From the NCBI GenBank assembly GCA_947489925.1, contig CANLFK010000012.1, positions 1-23,824 on the forward strand: 23,824 bases of DNA, read 5' to 3'. Both the position numbers and the translations under genes were made by a program. The notes beneath the pieces were generated by a model. It searched no databases and was not told the origin of the DNA. It saw only the letters and a program-made list of their open reading frames with translations. The stretch comes from Candidatus Caenarcanales bacterium (GTDB taxonomy: Bacteria; Cyanobacteriota; Vampirovibrionia; Caenarcaniphilales; Caenarcanaceae). Positions 16,200 to 23,752 of this stretch are shown piece by piece (position 1 is the stretch's first letter; every line of letters begins with the position of its first letter).

Positions 16200-16943
16200 A
16201 TGAGCTTTTTTAATAAATTCAAACTATTTAATTTTGAAATAACTTTGGATAATGCCGAGACTTTGGTGAATTATATTAAAAGTATTTGGGCTAATAATAA
16301 AATGCCTGAAACTGGCTTTAGGATTGTAACTTTTAATCCAGAAATGTTAATTGCCACTCGTCAAAATAAAGAATTTCAAAAATCTGTTCAGGTTGCAGAT
16401 GCAATTATTCCAGACGGAATTGGTTTAGTTTGGCTTTTACGCAAAAAAGGAGCAAAACAAGTTCAAAGGCTAGCTGGCATTGATTTAGCTTGGAAATTAT
16501 TAAAGGAAGCAATTAAAGCTGATTTGCCTATTTCCTTAATTGGTTCAACTGATGAGGTTTTGAAAAAATCAATTGAAAATATAAATGATAAACTAGGAAA
16601 AGCTAATTTGATTTATGCACATAATGGTTTTTTTAATGACTCTCAGCAAGCTCAAATAACTAATGTTTTGCTGGAAATTCAGCCCAAGTTTTTATTGGTT
16701 GCAATGCCTTTTATTAAACAAGAAATATTTTTAGCTGATTTATATACAAAAGGTTTTAAAGGTGTGGCAATGGGAGTTGGTGGGTCTTTTGATGTTTGGG
16801 CTAATTTGGTTGAGAGAGCTCCAGTTTTTATGCAAAAATTTGGTTTAGAGTGGTTTTGGCGTTTGATAAAGCAACCCGAAAGATTTCAGCGATTAATGCA
16901 AACTTTTATACCTTTTAGCAAAATATACTTTTTGAATGAATAA
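16200..16943 (+). CDS. WecG/TagA/CpsF-family glycosyltransferase (GT26)
   Basis: A 247-residue enzyme of the family that moves an N-acetylmannosamine-type or related sugar onto a polyprenyl-linked intermediate in surface polysaccharide or teichoic acid synthesis. Visible motifs are TFNPEML at 44-50, IIPDGIGLVWLLRKKG at about 69-84 with the likely catalytic Asp of PDG (D72), LAGIDL at 91-96, and NGFF at 142-145. GVGGSFDVWA lies at 192-201, and the C-terminal helix RAPVFMQKFGLEWFWRLIKQP is probably membrane-associating. The usual G-x-P-x-Q-E motif reads MPFIKQE at 169-175, a noticeable variation. The donor sugar cannot be told. It sits 15 bases after miaB and 12 bases before the HD gene, with no other polysaccharide genes beside it. 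Confidence 0.85.
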   Translation: MSFFNKFKLFNFEITLDNAETLVNYIKSIWANNKMPETGFRIVTFNPEMLIATRQNKEFQKSVQVADAIIPDGIGLVWLLRKKGAKQVQRLAGIDLAWKLLKEAIKADLPISLIGSTDEVLKKSIENINDKLGKANLIYAHNGFFNDSQQAQITNVLLEIQPKFLLVAMPFIKQEIFLADLYTKGFKGVAMGVGGSFDVWANLVERAPVFMQKFGLEWFWRLIKQPERFQRLMQTFIPFSKIYFLNE

Positions 16944-16955
16944 AAATAAAATATT

Positions 16956-18185
16956 ATGTTAAAAAAATATACTTTTCTTGACCCAATTCATGGAAATATC
17001 GAATTAAATACTAAATATCCTGAAGAAAAATTAATTCTTGATTTAATTGAATGTACTGAATTTCAGCGATTAAGACGAATTAGACAATTAGGTTTTTCGT
17101 ATTTAACTTTTTACGGGGCGGAAAGTAGTCGTTTTGTGCATTCAATTGGTACTTTTCAAATTGCTCGCTCAATGCTAAATCGCTTAATGTCTAAAAGCCC
17201 AGACTTAGTAAAACCTTTTTATACAGCGATTTTAGTTTCAGCTTTATTGCACGATTTAGGACATGGCCCATTTAGTCATTCCAGTGAGCCTTCTTTTGGT
17301 TTTGAACATGAAGATTGGACAATTAAAAATATTAAAGGTAAAACCGAAATAAACCAAGTTTTAAGTGCTTACAATAAGGATTTACCACAAAAAGTAATTG
17401 ATATTTTAGAGCAAAAAATAGAGCCAAAATGGATTTCTCAAATTATTTCGGGTCAATTGGATTGTGATCGTTGTGATTATTTAATTCGTGATAGTCATCA
17501 AACTGGTACTAAATATGGGGTTTTTCAACTGGAGCGGATTATTCAGTCGCTTGAATTAATTGATTTAGACGGTGAAGTAAAATTAATTGTTACTGAAAAA
17601 GGAATTCACGCAGTCGAAGATTATTTATTTGCCCGTTATTCAATGTATTTGCAAGTTTATCATCACAAAAAAACCTTAGCGGCTGATGCAATGTTTACCA
17701 GTTTAATTTGCAGAGTGCGAGACTTAATTAGTGAAAATATAGATTTGCCCTTAAGTGAAAGCGTCAGGAAGTGGATAATTTATAAAAGTAATAAAAAGAT
17801 CAAGATTTCTTTAGAAGATTTTTTTAATTTTGATGATAGTGAAATATTTACTCATTTAAAGCTGTGGAGCAAGCAAAAACAAGATTTAATTCTGCAAGAT
17901 TTAGCTAATCGAATTTTAAATCGCAAATTATTTAAAGCTAAGAGAGCCAATATTTTAAATGCTGATGAATTAAATAAAATTCAAAATTATTTTCCAGAGA
18001 ATTTAAGAAAATATTATTGCTTAATTCATGAATGCCGTGAATTTCCTTATACAGACCAAAGAAAACCAATTTTGGTGCGAAAAGAAGGACAAATTATGGA
18101 TTTAGCCATGGCTTCACCAATTGCGACAGCTTTAATGAATCGAGGACAAGAATTAGATACTAAATGGATTTTCTTTCCAGAATAG
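16956..18185 (+). CDS. HD-domain phosphohydrolase, dNTPase-like (YwfO/SAMHD1-type)
   Basis: A 409-residue cytoplasmic protein. It opens with the family-typical FLDPIHGNIELN, followed by EFQRLRRIRQLGFSYLTFYGAE. The HD metal site is made by H62 (SSRFVHSIGT), H99-D100 (SALLHDLGHGPFSHS) and D169 (SGQLDCDRCDYLIRDS). The last usually reads DADRLDYL, so Cys is substituted at two positions. This pattern matches dNTP triphosphohydrolase-like proteins such as YwfO and, more distantly, dGTPase and SAMHD1, which hydrolyse dNTPs to nucleoside and triphosphate. Substrate and regulation are not deducible. It lies between a glycosyltransferase gene and a pentapeptide-repeat membrane protein gene, with gaps of 12 and 9 bases, so it is probably in the same transcript. 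Confidence 0.85.
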   Translation: MLKKYTFLDPIHGNIELNTKYPEEKLILDLIECTEFQRLRRIRQLGFSYLTFYGAESSRFVHSIGTFQIARSMLNRLMSKSPDLVKPFYTAILVSALLHDLGHGPFSHSSEPSFGFEHEDWTIKNIKGKTEINQVLSAYNKDLPQKVIDILEQKIEPKWISQIISGQLDCDRCDYLIRDSHQTGTKYGVFQLERIIQSLELIDLDGEVKLIVTEKGIHAVEDYLFARYSMYLQVYHHKKTLAADAMFTSLICRVRDLISENIDLPLSESVRKWIIYKSNKKIKISLEDFFNFDDSEIFTHLKLWSKQKQDLILQDLANRILNRKLFKAKRANILNADELNKIQNYFPENLRKYYCLIHECREFPYTDQRKPILVRKEGQIMDLAMASPIATALMNRGQELDTKWIFFPE

Positions 18186-18194
18186 GCAAAATAA

Positions 18195-19973
18195 ATGAGT
18201 TTAGAAGAAATAAAAATTGATCCCCGAGTCTTTTTACCAGTAGATCATGATTTAAGATTACCTATTCAAGATAAAAATACTCGTTACTCAGAGCGTGAGC
18301 TTTGCGATAGAATACAAACTGAAGCTTTAAACTGTCTATTGTACTATCCAGCCTGTGAAATATATACCAATGACTATTTCAAGGATTTAACTAAAAATGA
18401 AATCCTTACAGGCTTAAGCAAGGGAGAATTTACAAAAAATTTAAAAGAATGGATAAATTGGTCTTTCAAAAATGAATCTGTTAGTGTAAATCTTTCAGGA
18501 TGGGTGTTCCCAGAAGATTTTGATTTCCATTTTGCTTCTAACTTTAGAAGTTTGCTACAGTCAGATAAAATAGACAAGGAATTTAATTTTGACAAAGTAA
18601 TCTTTCCTTCACTTTTTAAGATAGATCGGTGGAAGATTTTCGAAGGTTTCAAAGAAGTAGATTATACGGATCAATGGAAGATTTCCGAAGGTCTCAAATT
18701 TGAGAAAACAGTAGAGTTTACGCAGGCAAAGTTCTACGGAACAGCTCATTTTTATCAAGCACAATTTCAAAAGATATTTTTTTGGGACGCTGTTTTCCAT
18801 AGTGAAGCTAATTTCGAAAGAGCAAAGTTTAAAGAAGAAACCTATTTCATAAATGTTAAGTTTAATGGAATAGCCAAGTTTAACGAAGCTCAGTTTCAAA
18901 ACGCTAAATTTCAAGAAGCAGAATTTCACGGAATAGCAAATTTCGAGAAGACCAACTTTAAATCGAAGGAAGAGAGAGCTAATTTTAGAGAAGCAAAATT
19001 TAAGGAAAAAACCTATTTTAGTAAGGTTAAGTTTGAAGGTGGTGCTAATTTCTGGCTAGCTGAATTTGAAAAAGAAGTTTATTTTAATGATTCTAGTTTC
19101 CATAATGCCAAAAAGACTGATTCTAAGGATTCTAGTAAACTCAAAGAGGAAGTCTCAAGCTTTTATAAAACTCAGTTTAAAAGTGATGCTTACTTTTCAA
19201 ATATTACAGGTGGTGATGGAACAATTTGTTTTCAAGATATTCAATTAAGCAAAGAAGCTAGAATTATTTTTGATGGTTTAACTTTAGAAAGTCCAAAAAT
19301 TATTTTTTATCAATGTCCACTGAAAGAAAAGAATCAAGTTATTTTTCGTAATTGTGATATGAGTAAGGTTACAGTTGAAAATGGTACTTTTGAAGGTTTT
19401 AAATTCGAAAATTGTACTTGGAAAGAACTAAAGCCACCTAATTTTATATTTTTTAAAGTTCGATCAGCTGATCCAGAAATAGGAAAGGAAAACTTTAAAC
19501 AGTTGGAAGAAAAATATGCTTCTTTAAAAATAGCGGCTAAAAACTCTGGTGATGAGCAACTGGCAAGTGAATTTCATTTTTGGCAATTATATTATGCTGG
19601 AAACCCTCTCAAAACCCCCTTCTCGATTAACTGGTTTTATTATCATGTTTGCGGTTATGGCTTAAGCATTAGAAGACCTATTATTTTTTTAATTCTCTTA
19701 TTGCTTCTTTCAAGTTTTGTTTATTCTCTAATTCTTAACAATAATTTATGTTTTCCTTTATCTGAGAGCTGTCAATTGGACTTTCAAGCAATAAAACTAT
19801 CAATTGAAGCTTCTACTTTTTCTTTTGATCCGTTTAAGTTAATGGACGAAGAAAATCAAGTCTCAGTACTGAGAAAGATATTCATTGCTGTTCTTTATTT
19901 TCTTCAAAAAAGTATTTCTTTATTTTTATTATTTGAGTTCGGGCAAGCCATCAGGAATAAAGTAAAAAAATAG
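18195..19973 (+). CDS. Pentapeptide-repeat protein with C-terminal two-helix membrane domain
   Basis: A 592-residue protein in three parts. Residues 1-165 are an unrecognised N-terminal region. Residues about 169-305 are degenerate pentapeptide repeats of the A-x-F-x-x-x-A-x-F kind (AKFYGTAHF, ANFERAKF, AKFNEAQF, ANFEKTNF), which fold as a right-handed quadrilateral beta-helix; a looser continuation runs to about 415. A helical linker at about 430-480 (YASLKIAAKNSGDEQLASEF) and the signature of Tyr-Gly then RRP lead to a first membrane helix at about 495-516. A second helix lies at about 561-583. The segment between them resembles the ion-channel-like tail of many pentapeptide proteins, but I see no TVGYG selectivity filter. 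Function is unknown; a membrane-bound sensor or scaffold is possible. The gene starts 9 bases after the HD-hydrolase gene. Confidence 0.82.
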   Translation: MSLEEIKIDPRVFLPVDHDLRLPIQDKNTRYSERELCDRIQTEALNCLLYYPACEIYTNDYFKDLTKNEILTGLSKGEFTKNLKEWINWSFKNESVSVNLSGWVFPEDFDFHFASNFRSLLQSDKIDKEFNFDKVIFPSLFKIDRWKIFEGFKEVDYTDQWKISEGLKFEKTVEFTQAKFYGTAHFYQAQFQKIFFWDAVFHSEANFERAKFKEETYFINVKFNGIAKFNEAQFQNAKFQEAEFHGIANFEKTNFKSKEERANFREAKFKEKTYFSKVKFEGGANFWLAEFEKEVYFNDSSFHNAKKTDSKDSSKLKEEVSSFYKTQFKSDAYFSNITGGDGTICFQDIQLSKEARIIFDGLTLESPKIIFYQCPLKEKNQVIFRNCDMSKVTVENGTFEGFKFENCTWKELKPPNFIFFKVRSADPEIGKENFKQLEEKYASLKIAAKNSGDEQLASEFHFWQLYYAGNPLKTPFSINWFYYHVCGYGLSIRRPIIFLILLLLLSSFVYSLILNNNLCFPLSESCQLDFQAIKLSIEASTFSFDPFKLMDEENQVSVLRKIFIAVLYFLQKSISLFLLFEFGQAIRNKVKK

Positions 19974-20019
19974 CTTAATTCAAATAGAAAAACTTTTAAT
20001 TTAATAATTTTAATGATAA

Positions 20020-20025
20020 TATAAT
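20020..20025 (+). promoter_or_regulatory. Possible -10 element for rpmI-rplT
   Basis: A perfect TATAAT lies 39 bases before the rpmI ATG, in the 91-base gap after the pentapeptide gene. No good -35 is visible at 16-18 bases upstream, so this is tentative. Confidence 0.35.
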
Positions 20026-20064
20026 CACTCATTCGATTTTTTATTTACTTTATCTATTTCTGTT

Positions 20065-20268
20065 ATGGCTAAAATTAAGCTAAAAACTAATAAAGCTTGC
20101 TCCAAGCGATACAAAAAAACCGCTACTGGCAAATTCTTGGCTAAACAAACTGGTGTTAAACACTTAAATGCCAAGATGAGAGCTAAAACCAAAAGAAGAT
20201 TAGGAAAGCATAAAACTTTAAAAGCAGTGAATGCAAAACGTTTGTCAGAACTTCTCCCTTACGCATAA
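20065..20268 (+). CDS. rpmI: 50S ribosomal protein L35
   Basis: The 67-residue basic protein is the normal size for L35 and carries the family pattern: MAKIKLKTNKACSKRYKKT at the start, GKFLAKQTGVKHL in the middle and KTKRRLGKHKTLKAVN near the end. It is a structural component of the large ribosomal subunit. It stands 13 bases before rplT, the conserved rpmI-rplT pair. The usual upstream partner infC (initiation factor IF-3) is absent: the gene before it is the unrelated pentapeptide-repeat protein. The infC-leader type of control by L20 known in other bacteria therefore cannot be assumed. Confidence 0.97.
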   Translation: MAKIKLKTNKACSKRYKKTATGKFLAKQTGVKHLNAKMRAKTKRRLGKHKTLKAVNAKRLSELLPYA

Positions 20269-20281
20269 ATTATAAAAAACC

Positions 20282-20644
20282 ATGTCAAGAGTTAAAAGAG
20301 GAAATGTTGCCCGTGAAAGACGGAAAAAAACATTAAAAGCTACCAAAGGTTACAGAGGAGCTCCGAGTCGTTTATTTACTATTGCTGATCGTTCATTTGT
20401 CAAAGCTGGAAAACATGCTTACACTGATCGTCGCAAAATAAAAAGAGATATGCGTAAATTATGGATTATCCGCATAAATGCCGCTGCTCGTATGCTTGGT
20501 ATTCGTTATAGCACTTTGATAAATATGCTAAACCACAATAATATCGAAATGGATCGCAAGCAATTAGCTGATTTGGCAATGAATCATTTTGAAGCTTTTG
20601 AAAATTTAGTTAAAGGTTTAAAGCCTCTAGCTGATTTAGCTTAG
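20282..20644 (+). CDS. rplT: 50S ribosomal protein L20
   Basis: The 120-residue length is typical for L20, an early-assembly protein binding 23S rRNA. Signatures are MSRVKRGNVARERRKK, TKGYRGAPSRLF, the DRR and KRDMRKLWIIRINAAAR stretch, and the zinc-finger-like C-terminal fold region without cysteines. In many bacteria L20 represses its own operon by binding the leader RNA. The leader here (19974-20064) is short and I could not identify an L20 site in it. There is no clear terminator after the gene. A 77-base gap precedes terD. Confidence 0.97.
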   Translation: MSRVKRGNVARERRKKTLKATKGYRGAPSRLFTIADRSFVKAGKHAYTDRRKIKRDMRKLWIIRINAAARMLGIRYSTLINMLNHNNIEMDRKQLADLAMNHFEAFENLVKGLKPLADLA

Positions 20645-20709
20645 ATTTTGATTGAAGAGTTAATTAAAAGGGAAAGAAAAAATCATCTTTCATAAAAACC
20701 AAAAAATAT

Positions 20710-20714
20710 AAGGA
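20710..20714 (+). promoter_or_regulatory. Ribosome binding site of terD
   Basis: AAGGA, seven bases before the ATG at 20722, is a clear Shine-Dalgarno sequence. It is stronger than those of most neighbours and suggests good translation of the TerD protein. Confidence 0.6.
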
Positions 20715-20721
20715 AAATAAT

Positions 20722-21312
20722 ATGCCAATTAATCTTACAAAGGGCGAAAGAGTCAATTTAAGCAAAGAGAATCCAACCTTGCAAAAAATCAAACTTGGTT
20801 TAAGCTGGGACATCAAAGAAGGTGTTAATGCTGATTTGGACGCTTCTTTAATTATTTTAAATGGCGAAGATAATCCTAAAATGTTGGCTGATGATAGTTT
20901 AGTTTATTATAATAAAACCGAAGCTTATAATGGTGCAATTAAGCATTCTGGCGATAATAAGACTGGAGATGGAGATGGAGATGATGAAACTATTATTATT
21001 GATTTAGCTAAATTACCAGCTGAAGTGCAAGTATTATTGGCGGCTATTACTTCTTATAATAAGCCAGAAACTGTTGCCAGTGATATTGCAACTTTTGGGC
21101 GAGTAAAAAGTGCCAAAGTGAAATTATATAATGAACAAACTAATGAAGTTTTATATACTTTTGATTTAAGTGAAGATGCTTCAACTGCGACCTCTATGGA
21201 AGTTGCCAGACTTTATAAAAAAGATGGTGAATGGAGATTTACAACTTTGGGAGATATAATTGGAAGAGGCTTGAATGGCTTAGAAGATGTTTTGAATAAG
21301 TATAAAAAATAA
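20722..21312 (+). CDS. terD: TerD-family calcium-binding stress protein
   Basis: A single TerD domain fills the 196-residue cytoplasmic protein. It has KGERVNLSKENPTLQKIKLGLSWD at the start, DLDASLIIL with D38 and D40, and the calcium-binding loop GDNKTGDGDGDDE at 77-89. A typical ending follows, with YKKDGEWRFTTLGD and a GLNGLEDVL helix. TerD proteins (including TerE and Bacillus YceC/YceD) are linked to tellurite, phage and general stress phenotypes, and the biochemical role is unsettled. The gene is followed after 20 bases by a TerC gene, an arrangement also seen in Bacillus (yceD near yceF). That supports a joint membrane-linked function. No other ter genes (A, B, Z) are present. Confidence 0.92.
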   Translation: MPINLTKGERVNLSKENPTLQKIKLGLSWDIKEGVNADLDASLIILNGEDNPKMLADDSLVYYNKTEAYNGAIKHSGDNKTGDGDGDDETIIIDLAKLPAEVQVLLAAITSYNKPETVASDIATFGRVKSAKVKLYNEQTNEVLYTFDLSEDASTATSMEVARLYKKDGEWRFTTLGDIIGRGLNGLEDVLNKYKK

Positions 21313-21332
21313 AAGGTCAATAAAAAAAGTCA

Positions 21333-22109
21333 ATGGAATTTTTTCAGTCTTTATTCGGCTCAGATTTAAATTCAGCTCTCTTTGTAATTTTAAATTTAAT
21401 TGTCATTGAGAGTTTACTTTCGCTGGATAATGCGGCTGTCCTTGCCACTATGGTTATGGATTTACCAGAAGAGCAAAGAGCCAAAGCTTTAAAATATGGT
21501 ATTTTGGGTGCTTATGTTTTTCGGGGAATATGTTTAATATTTGCTGGTCTTTTGGTTAAAGTAGTTTGGCTTAAGGCTTTGGGTGGATTATATCTTCTGT
21601 GGCTTGCTATAAAATACTTTAAAGATAAAGCTGAAGCTGAAAAGACTATTGATCAGAGTGATGATGAAATTGTTAGCAAAACTAATAATCCAATTTATCA
21701 AAAAATAATTAATAAAATCGGGCCTTTTTGGTCTACTGTTATTTTAGTAGAAATTATGGATTTGGCTTTTTCGATTGATAATGTTTTTGCGGCTGTTGCT
21801 TTTACGAATAAAATTGGTTTGATTTGTATTGGAGTTTTTATTGGTATTTTATCTATGCGATTTGCGGCTCAATTTTTTGTAAGCCTAATGGAAAAATTCC
21901 CGTTTTTAGAGCAATGTGCTTTTATTGTTATTGGTTTGCTGGGCATTAAATTAGTTCTTTCTGGTAGTTGTGATATGTTTTGGAAAGATAATACAATTTG
22001 TAGCTCAATTAATAGTCATAATGCAGATTTAGCCACTTCTTTAATTACATTATCAGTTTTTATTGTGCCAGTTATTATCAGCAATTTATCTAAAAAGTCT
22101 GAACAATAA
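21333..22109 (+). CDS. terC: TerC-family integral membrane protein, YceF-like
   Basis: A 258-residue polytopic protein with the paired acidic motifs of the TerC fold: E26 and D32-N33 in IESLLSLDNAAVLA, and D143 and D149-N150 in MDLAFSIDNVFAA. A charged loop lies at about 95-120 between the two halves, and a short Cys-containing extramembrane loop near 212-228 (SCDMFWKDNTIC) could hold a disulfide. It resembles the Bacillus YceF-type subgroup more than the YgdQ-type copy encoded at 5698. Family members are implicated in manganese efflux and metalation of exported proteins. It is paired with terD upstream. The 87-base repeat block starts 22 bases after its stop. Confidence 0.9.
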   Translation: MEFFQSLFGSDLNSALFVILNLIVIESLLSLDNAAVLATMVMDLPEEQRAKALKYGILGAYVFRGICLIFAGLLVKVVWLKALGGLYLLWLAIKYFKDKAEAEKTIDQSDDEIVSKTNNPIYQKIINKIGPFWSTVILVEIMDLAFSIDNVFAAVAFTNKIGLICIGVFIGILSMRFAAQFFVSLMEKFPFLEQCAFIVIGLLGIKLVLSGSCDMFWKDNTICSSINSHNADLATSLITLSVFIVPVIISNLSKKSEQ

Positions 22110-22131
22110 AGATAAACAAACTCAACAAATC

Positions 22132-22458
22132 TTTTCTGAATCGCAGACTAGCACAGATAACACTGATTTTACAGATATTTATTTATAATTTTTTCGCTAA
22201 AATTAAAGCTCTCTCATAACTTCTGAATCGCAGATTAACGCAGATAATATGGATTTCACAGATATTTATTTACAGTTTTTCCGCTAAAGTTAAAGCTCTC
22301 TCATAACTTCTGAATCGCAGATTGGCACAGATAACACGGATTTCACAGATATTTATTTACAGTTTTTCCGCTAAAGTTAAAGCTCTCTCAAAGCCAAAAG
22401 ACAAAGCCTAAAGTATCTGTGTCATTTTTTCATCTGCGTTTATCTGTGATTCAGAAAA
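22132..22458. repeat. Repeat block bounded by 16-base inverted ends
   Basis: TTTTCTGAATCGCAGA at 22132-22147 and TCTGTGATTCAGAAAA at 22443-22458 are inverted copies with one mismatch. They enclose three direct 87-base units and, at 22414-22456, about half a unit in opposite orientation. The block fills nearly all of the 355-base gap between terC (plus) and the MFS gene (minus), ending six bases before the latter's stop codon. No open reading frame of note is inside. It might act as a two-way transcription stop, or it may be a small non-autonomous mobile or slippage-derived repeat. No target-site duplication is evident. Confidence 0.75.
22134..22390 (+). repeat. Three tandem copies of an 87-base repeat
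   Basis: Copies begin at 22134, 22221 and 22308, each opening with TTCTGAATCGCAGA and sharing ACAGATATTTATTTA and CGCTAAA. They end in AAAGCTCTCTCA. The last copy stops about four bases short. Copies 2 and 3 differ at only a few positions, and copy 1 differs at more. The first 45 bases of a unit carry CAGAT words spaced about one DNA turn apart. They resemble the ATCTGTG/ATCTGCG-type intergenic repeats found in many environmental genomes, a resemblance recalled and not tested. Confidence 0.9.
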
Positions 22459-22464
22459 CTCACC

Positions 22465-23706
22465 TTAATTATTATCTTTTAGCAATAAACATAAAAAACC
22501 AGCTAATAAAAGAGGAATTGGCAGAAAATATTTTAAAGCTTCATTTAAGCTGGTTGCATCCGCCATAATACCAACAAAAGGAATAATCATAGCTCCAGCT
22601 CCCCAAGCAAAACCCATTGTTAAGCTAGACGCAAAGCCTTGAACTTTATTTGGGACAATATTTTGAGACATTGAAACACAAACAGAATTAGACCAAGCCG
22701 AAAAGAAAGTTCCTAGAGCCAAAAATAAAATAGATTTATAAATTAAAAAAGCAAATAAACAAGGTGCTGAAACCGTTAGTGAAAAAGCTAAAACCAATTT
22801 TGGACTTATTTTGTGTGAAATGAAGCCACCTGAAAGACCGCCAAAGAAACTGCCAGCATTTAAAAGTAAAGTGGCGAAACCAGCTAGTTTTAAGGATTCA
22901 TGCCAAGAATGAGTGATTAACTGTGAAATAAAAGCAATTAAAGTCAAAATACTAACCGAACGCAAAGCCACAATGCTAGAGAGCAAAACCAAATCTTTTT
23001 GACTGAAAATAGTAATTAATTGTTTAAAGCCGATATTTTTATTTTTTACTTTTTTTAAACTCAAATCTTTATCAGACGAATAATAGGTTGTATACAAAAA
23101 AACATAAGCTATTAAAGCTGGAATACAAGCCCAAACCAAATTTTTGAGACTGGCTGGATTAGCAGAAATAAATAATAAAATGAAAAAAGGACTAATTGAT
23201 GAACCCAAAGATCCACTAGCCACAAATAAAGAAATAAAACTACTACGATTAAATTTACAGTTTTTGCTTAAAAGACCGACTGTCGAAGTTGCTTGCGGAT
23301 GATAAAGCGAAAAGCCAGTTCCTAGCAAAATTAAAGACAAAATTAATAAATATAAATTAGACATTAAAGCAATACCAAAACAAGCTAAAGCAATACAAAA
23401 TGGAGCATATAAAACCAAAGAAGCTGATTTAAAGCGATCAGATAAATAACCATAAACTGGTTGCATAAATGAACCCGAAAAATTAACTAAAGCCGACAAA
23501 AAACCAATAAAAGTTAAAGATAAATGATATTTGGCAATTATAAGCGGTGTAATAAGCGGAAAAAGTGAATTATAAATATCAATAAATAAATGGCTTCCAA
23601 GTAATGGCCATAATCTGTGATCAAAAGTAAAAGTATTGCTTATTTGGTTTTTAGCTTCAGGAAAGGTTTGAACTTGAGGAATATCTTTCAGTAAAGAATT
23701 TGACAT
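22465..23706 (-). CDS. Major facilitator superfamily transporter, Fsr-like
   Basis: A 413-residue protein with about twelve hydrophobic segments and a roughly 30-residue cytoplasmic start, read from an ATG at 23706. Motifs resemble the fosmidomycin-resistance (Fsr) branch of MFS exporters. HLFIDIYNSLFPLITPLI lies in helix 1. YHLSLTFIGFLSA follows, then the loop motif MQPVYGYLSDR at 81-91. GTGFSLYHPQA at 128-138 contains the His-Pro typical of this group. The second half holds GFISHKISPK, a weaker copy of the loop motif. Substrate is unknown: Fsr relatives export drugs or metabolites. The gene is alone on its strand, converging on terC, with a repeat block at its 3' side. Confidence 0.87.
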   Translation of the reverse strand: MSNSLLKDIPQVQTFPEAKNQISNTFTFDHRLWPLLGSHLFIDIYNSLFPLITPLIIAKYHLSLTFIGFLSALVNFSGSFMQPVYGYLSDRFKSASLVLYAPFCIALACFGIALMSNLYLLILSLILLGTGFSLYHPQATSTVGLLSKNCKFNRSSFISLFVASGSLGSSISPFFILLFISANPASLKNLVWACIPALIAYVFLYTTYYSSDKDLSLKKVKNKNIGFKQLITIFSQKDLVLLSSIVALRSVSILTLIAFISQLITHSWHESLKLAGFATLLLNAGSFFGGLSGGFISHKISPKLVLAFSLTVSAPCLFAFLIYKSILFLALGTFFSAWSNSVCVSMSQNIVPNKVQGFASSLTMGFAWGAGAMIIPFVGIMADATSLNEALKYFLPIPLLLAGFLCLLLKDNN

Positions 23707-23746
23707 AAACTAAATGATGATTTTTTGATTAAAGTGTTTTTCAGTA

Positions 23747-23752
23747 ATTATA
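23747..23752 (-). promoter_or_regulatory. Possible -10 element for the MFS gene
   Basis: TATAAT on the minus strand lies 40 bases upstream of the MFS ATG, in the very AT-rich final 118 bases of the window. No good -35 is seen, and chance matches are likely in such sequence. Nothing else could be recognised in 23707-23824. Confidence 0.3.

Noticed and set aside
20658..20695. Possible terminator hairpin GAAAGA/TCTTTC after rplT
   Set aside because: The stem is only six A/T-rich pairs with an eight-base loop and no following T run.
20722..22109. Full tellurite-resistance or ter phage-defence operon
   Set aside because: Only TerD and TerC are present. TerA, TerB, TerZ and the associated biosynthetic genes are absent.
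22134..22456. CRISPR-like array
   Set aside because: The 87-base units are contiguous with no variable spacers, there are only three copies, and no cas genes are near.
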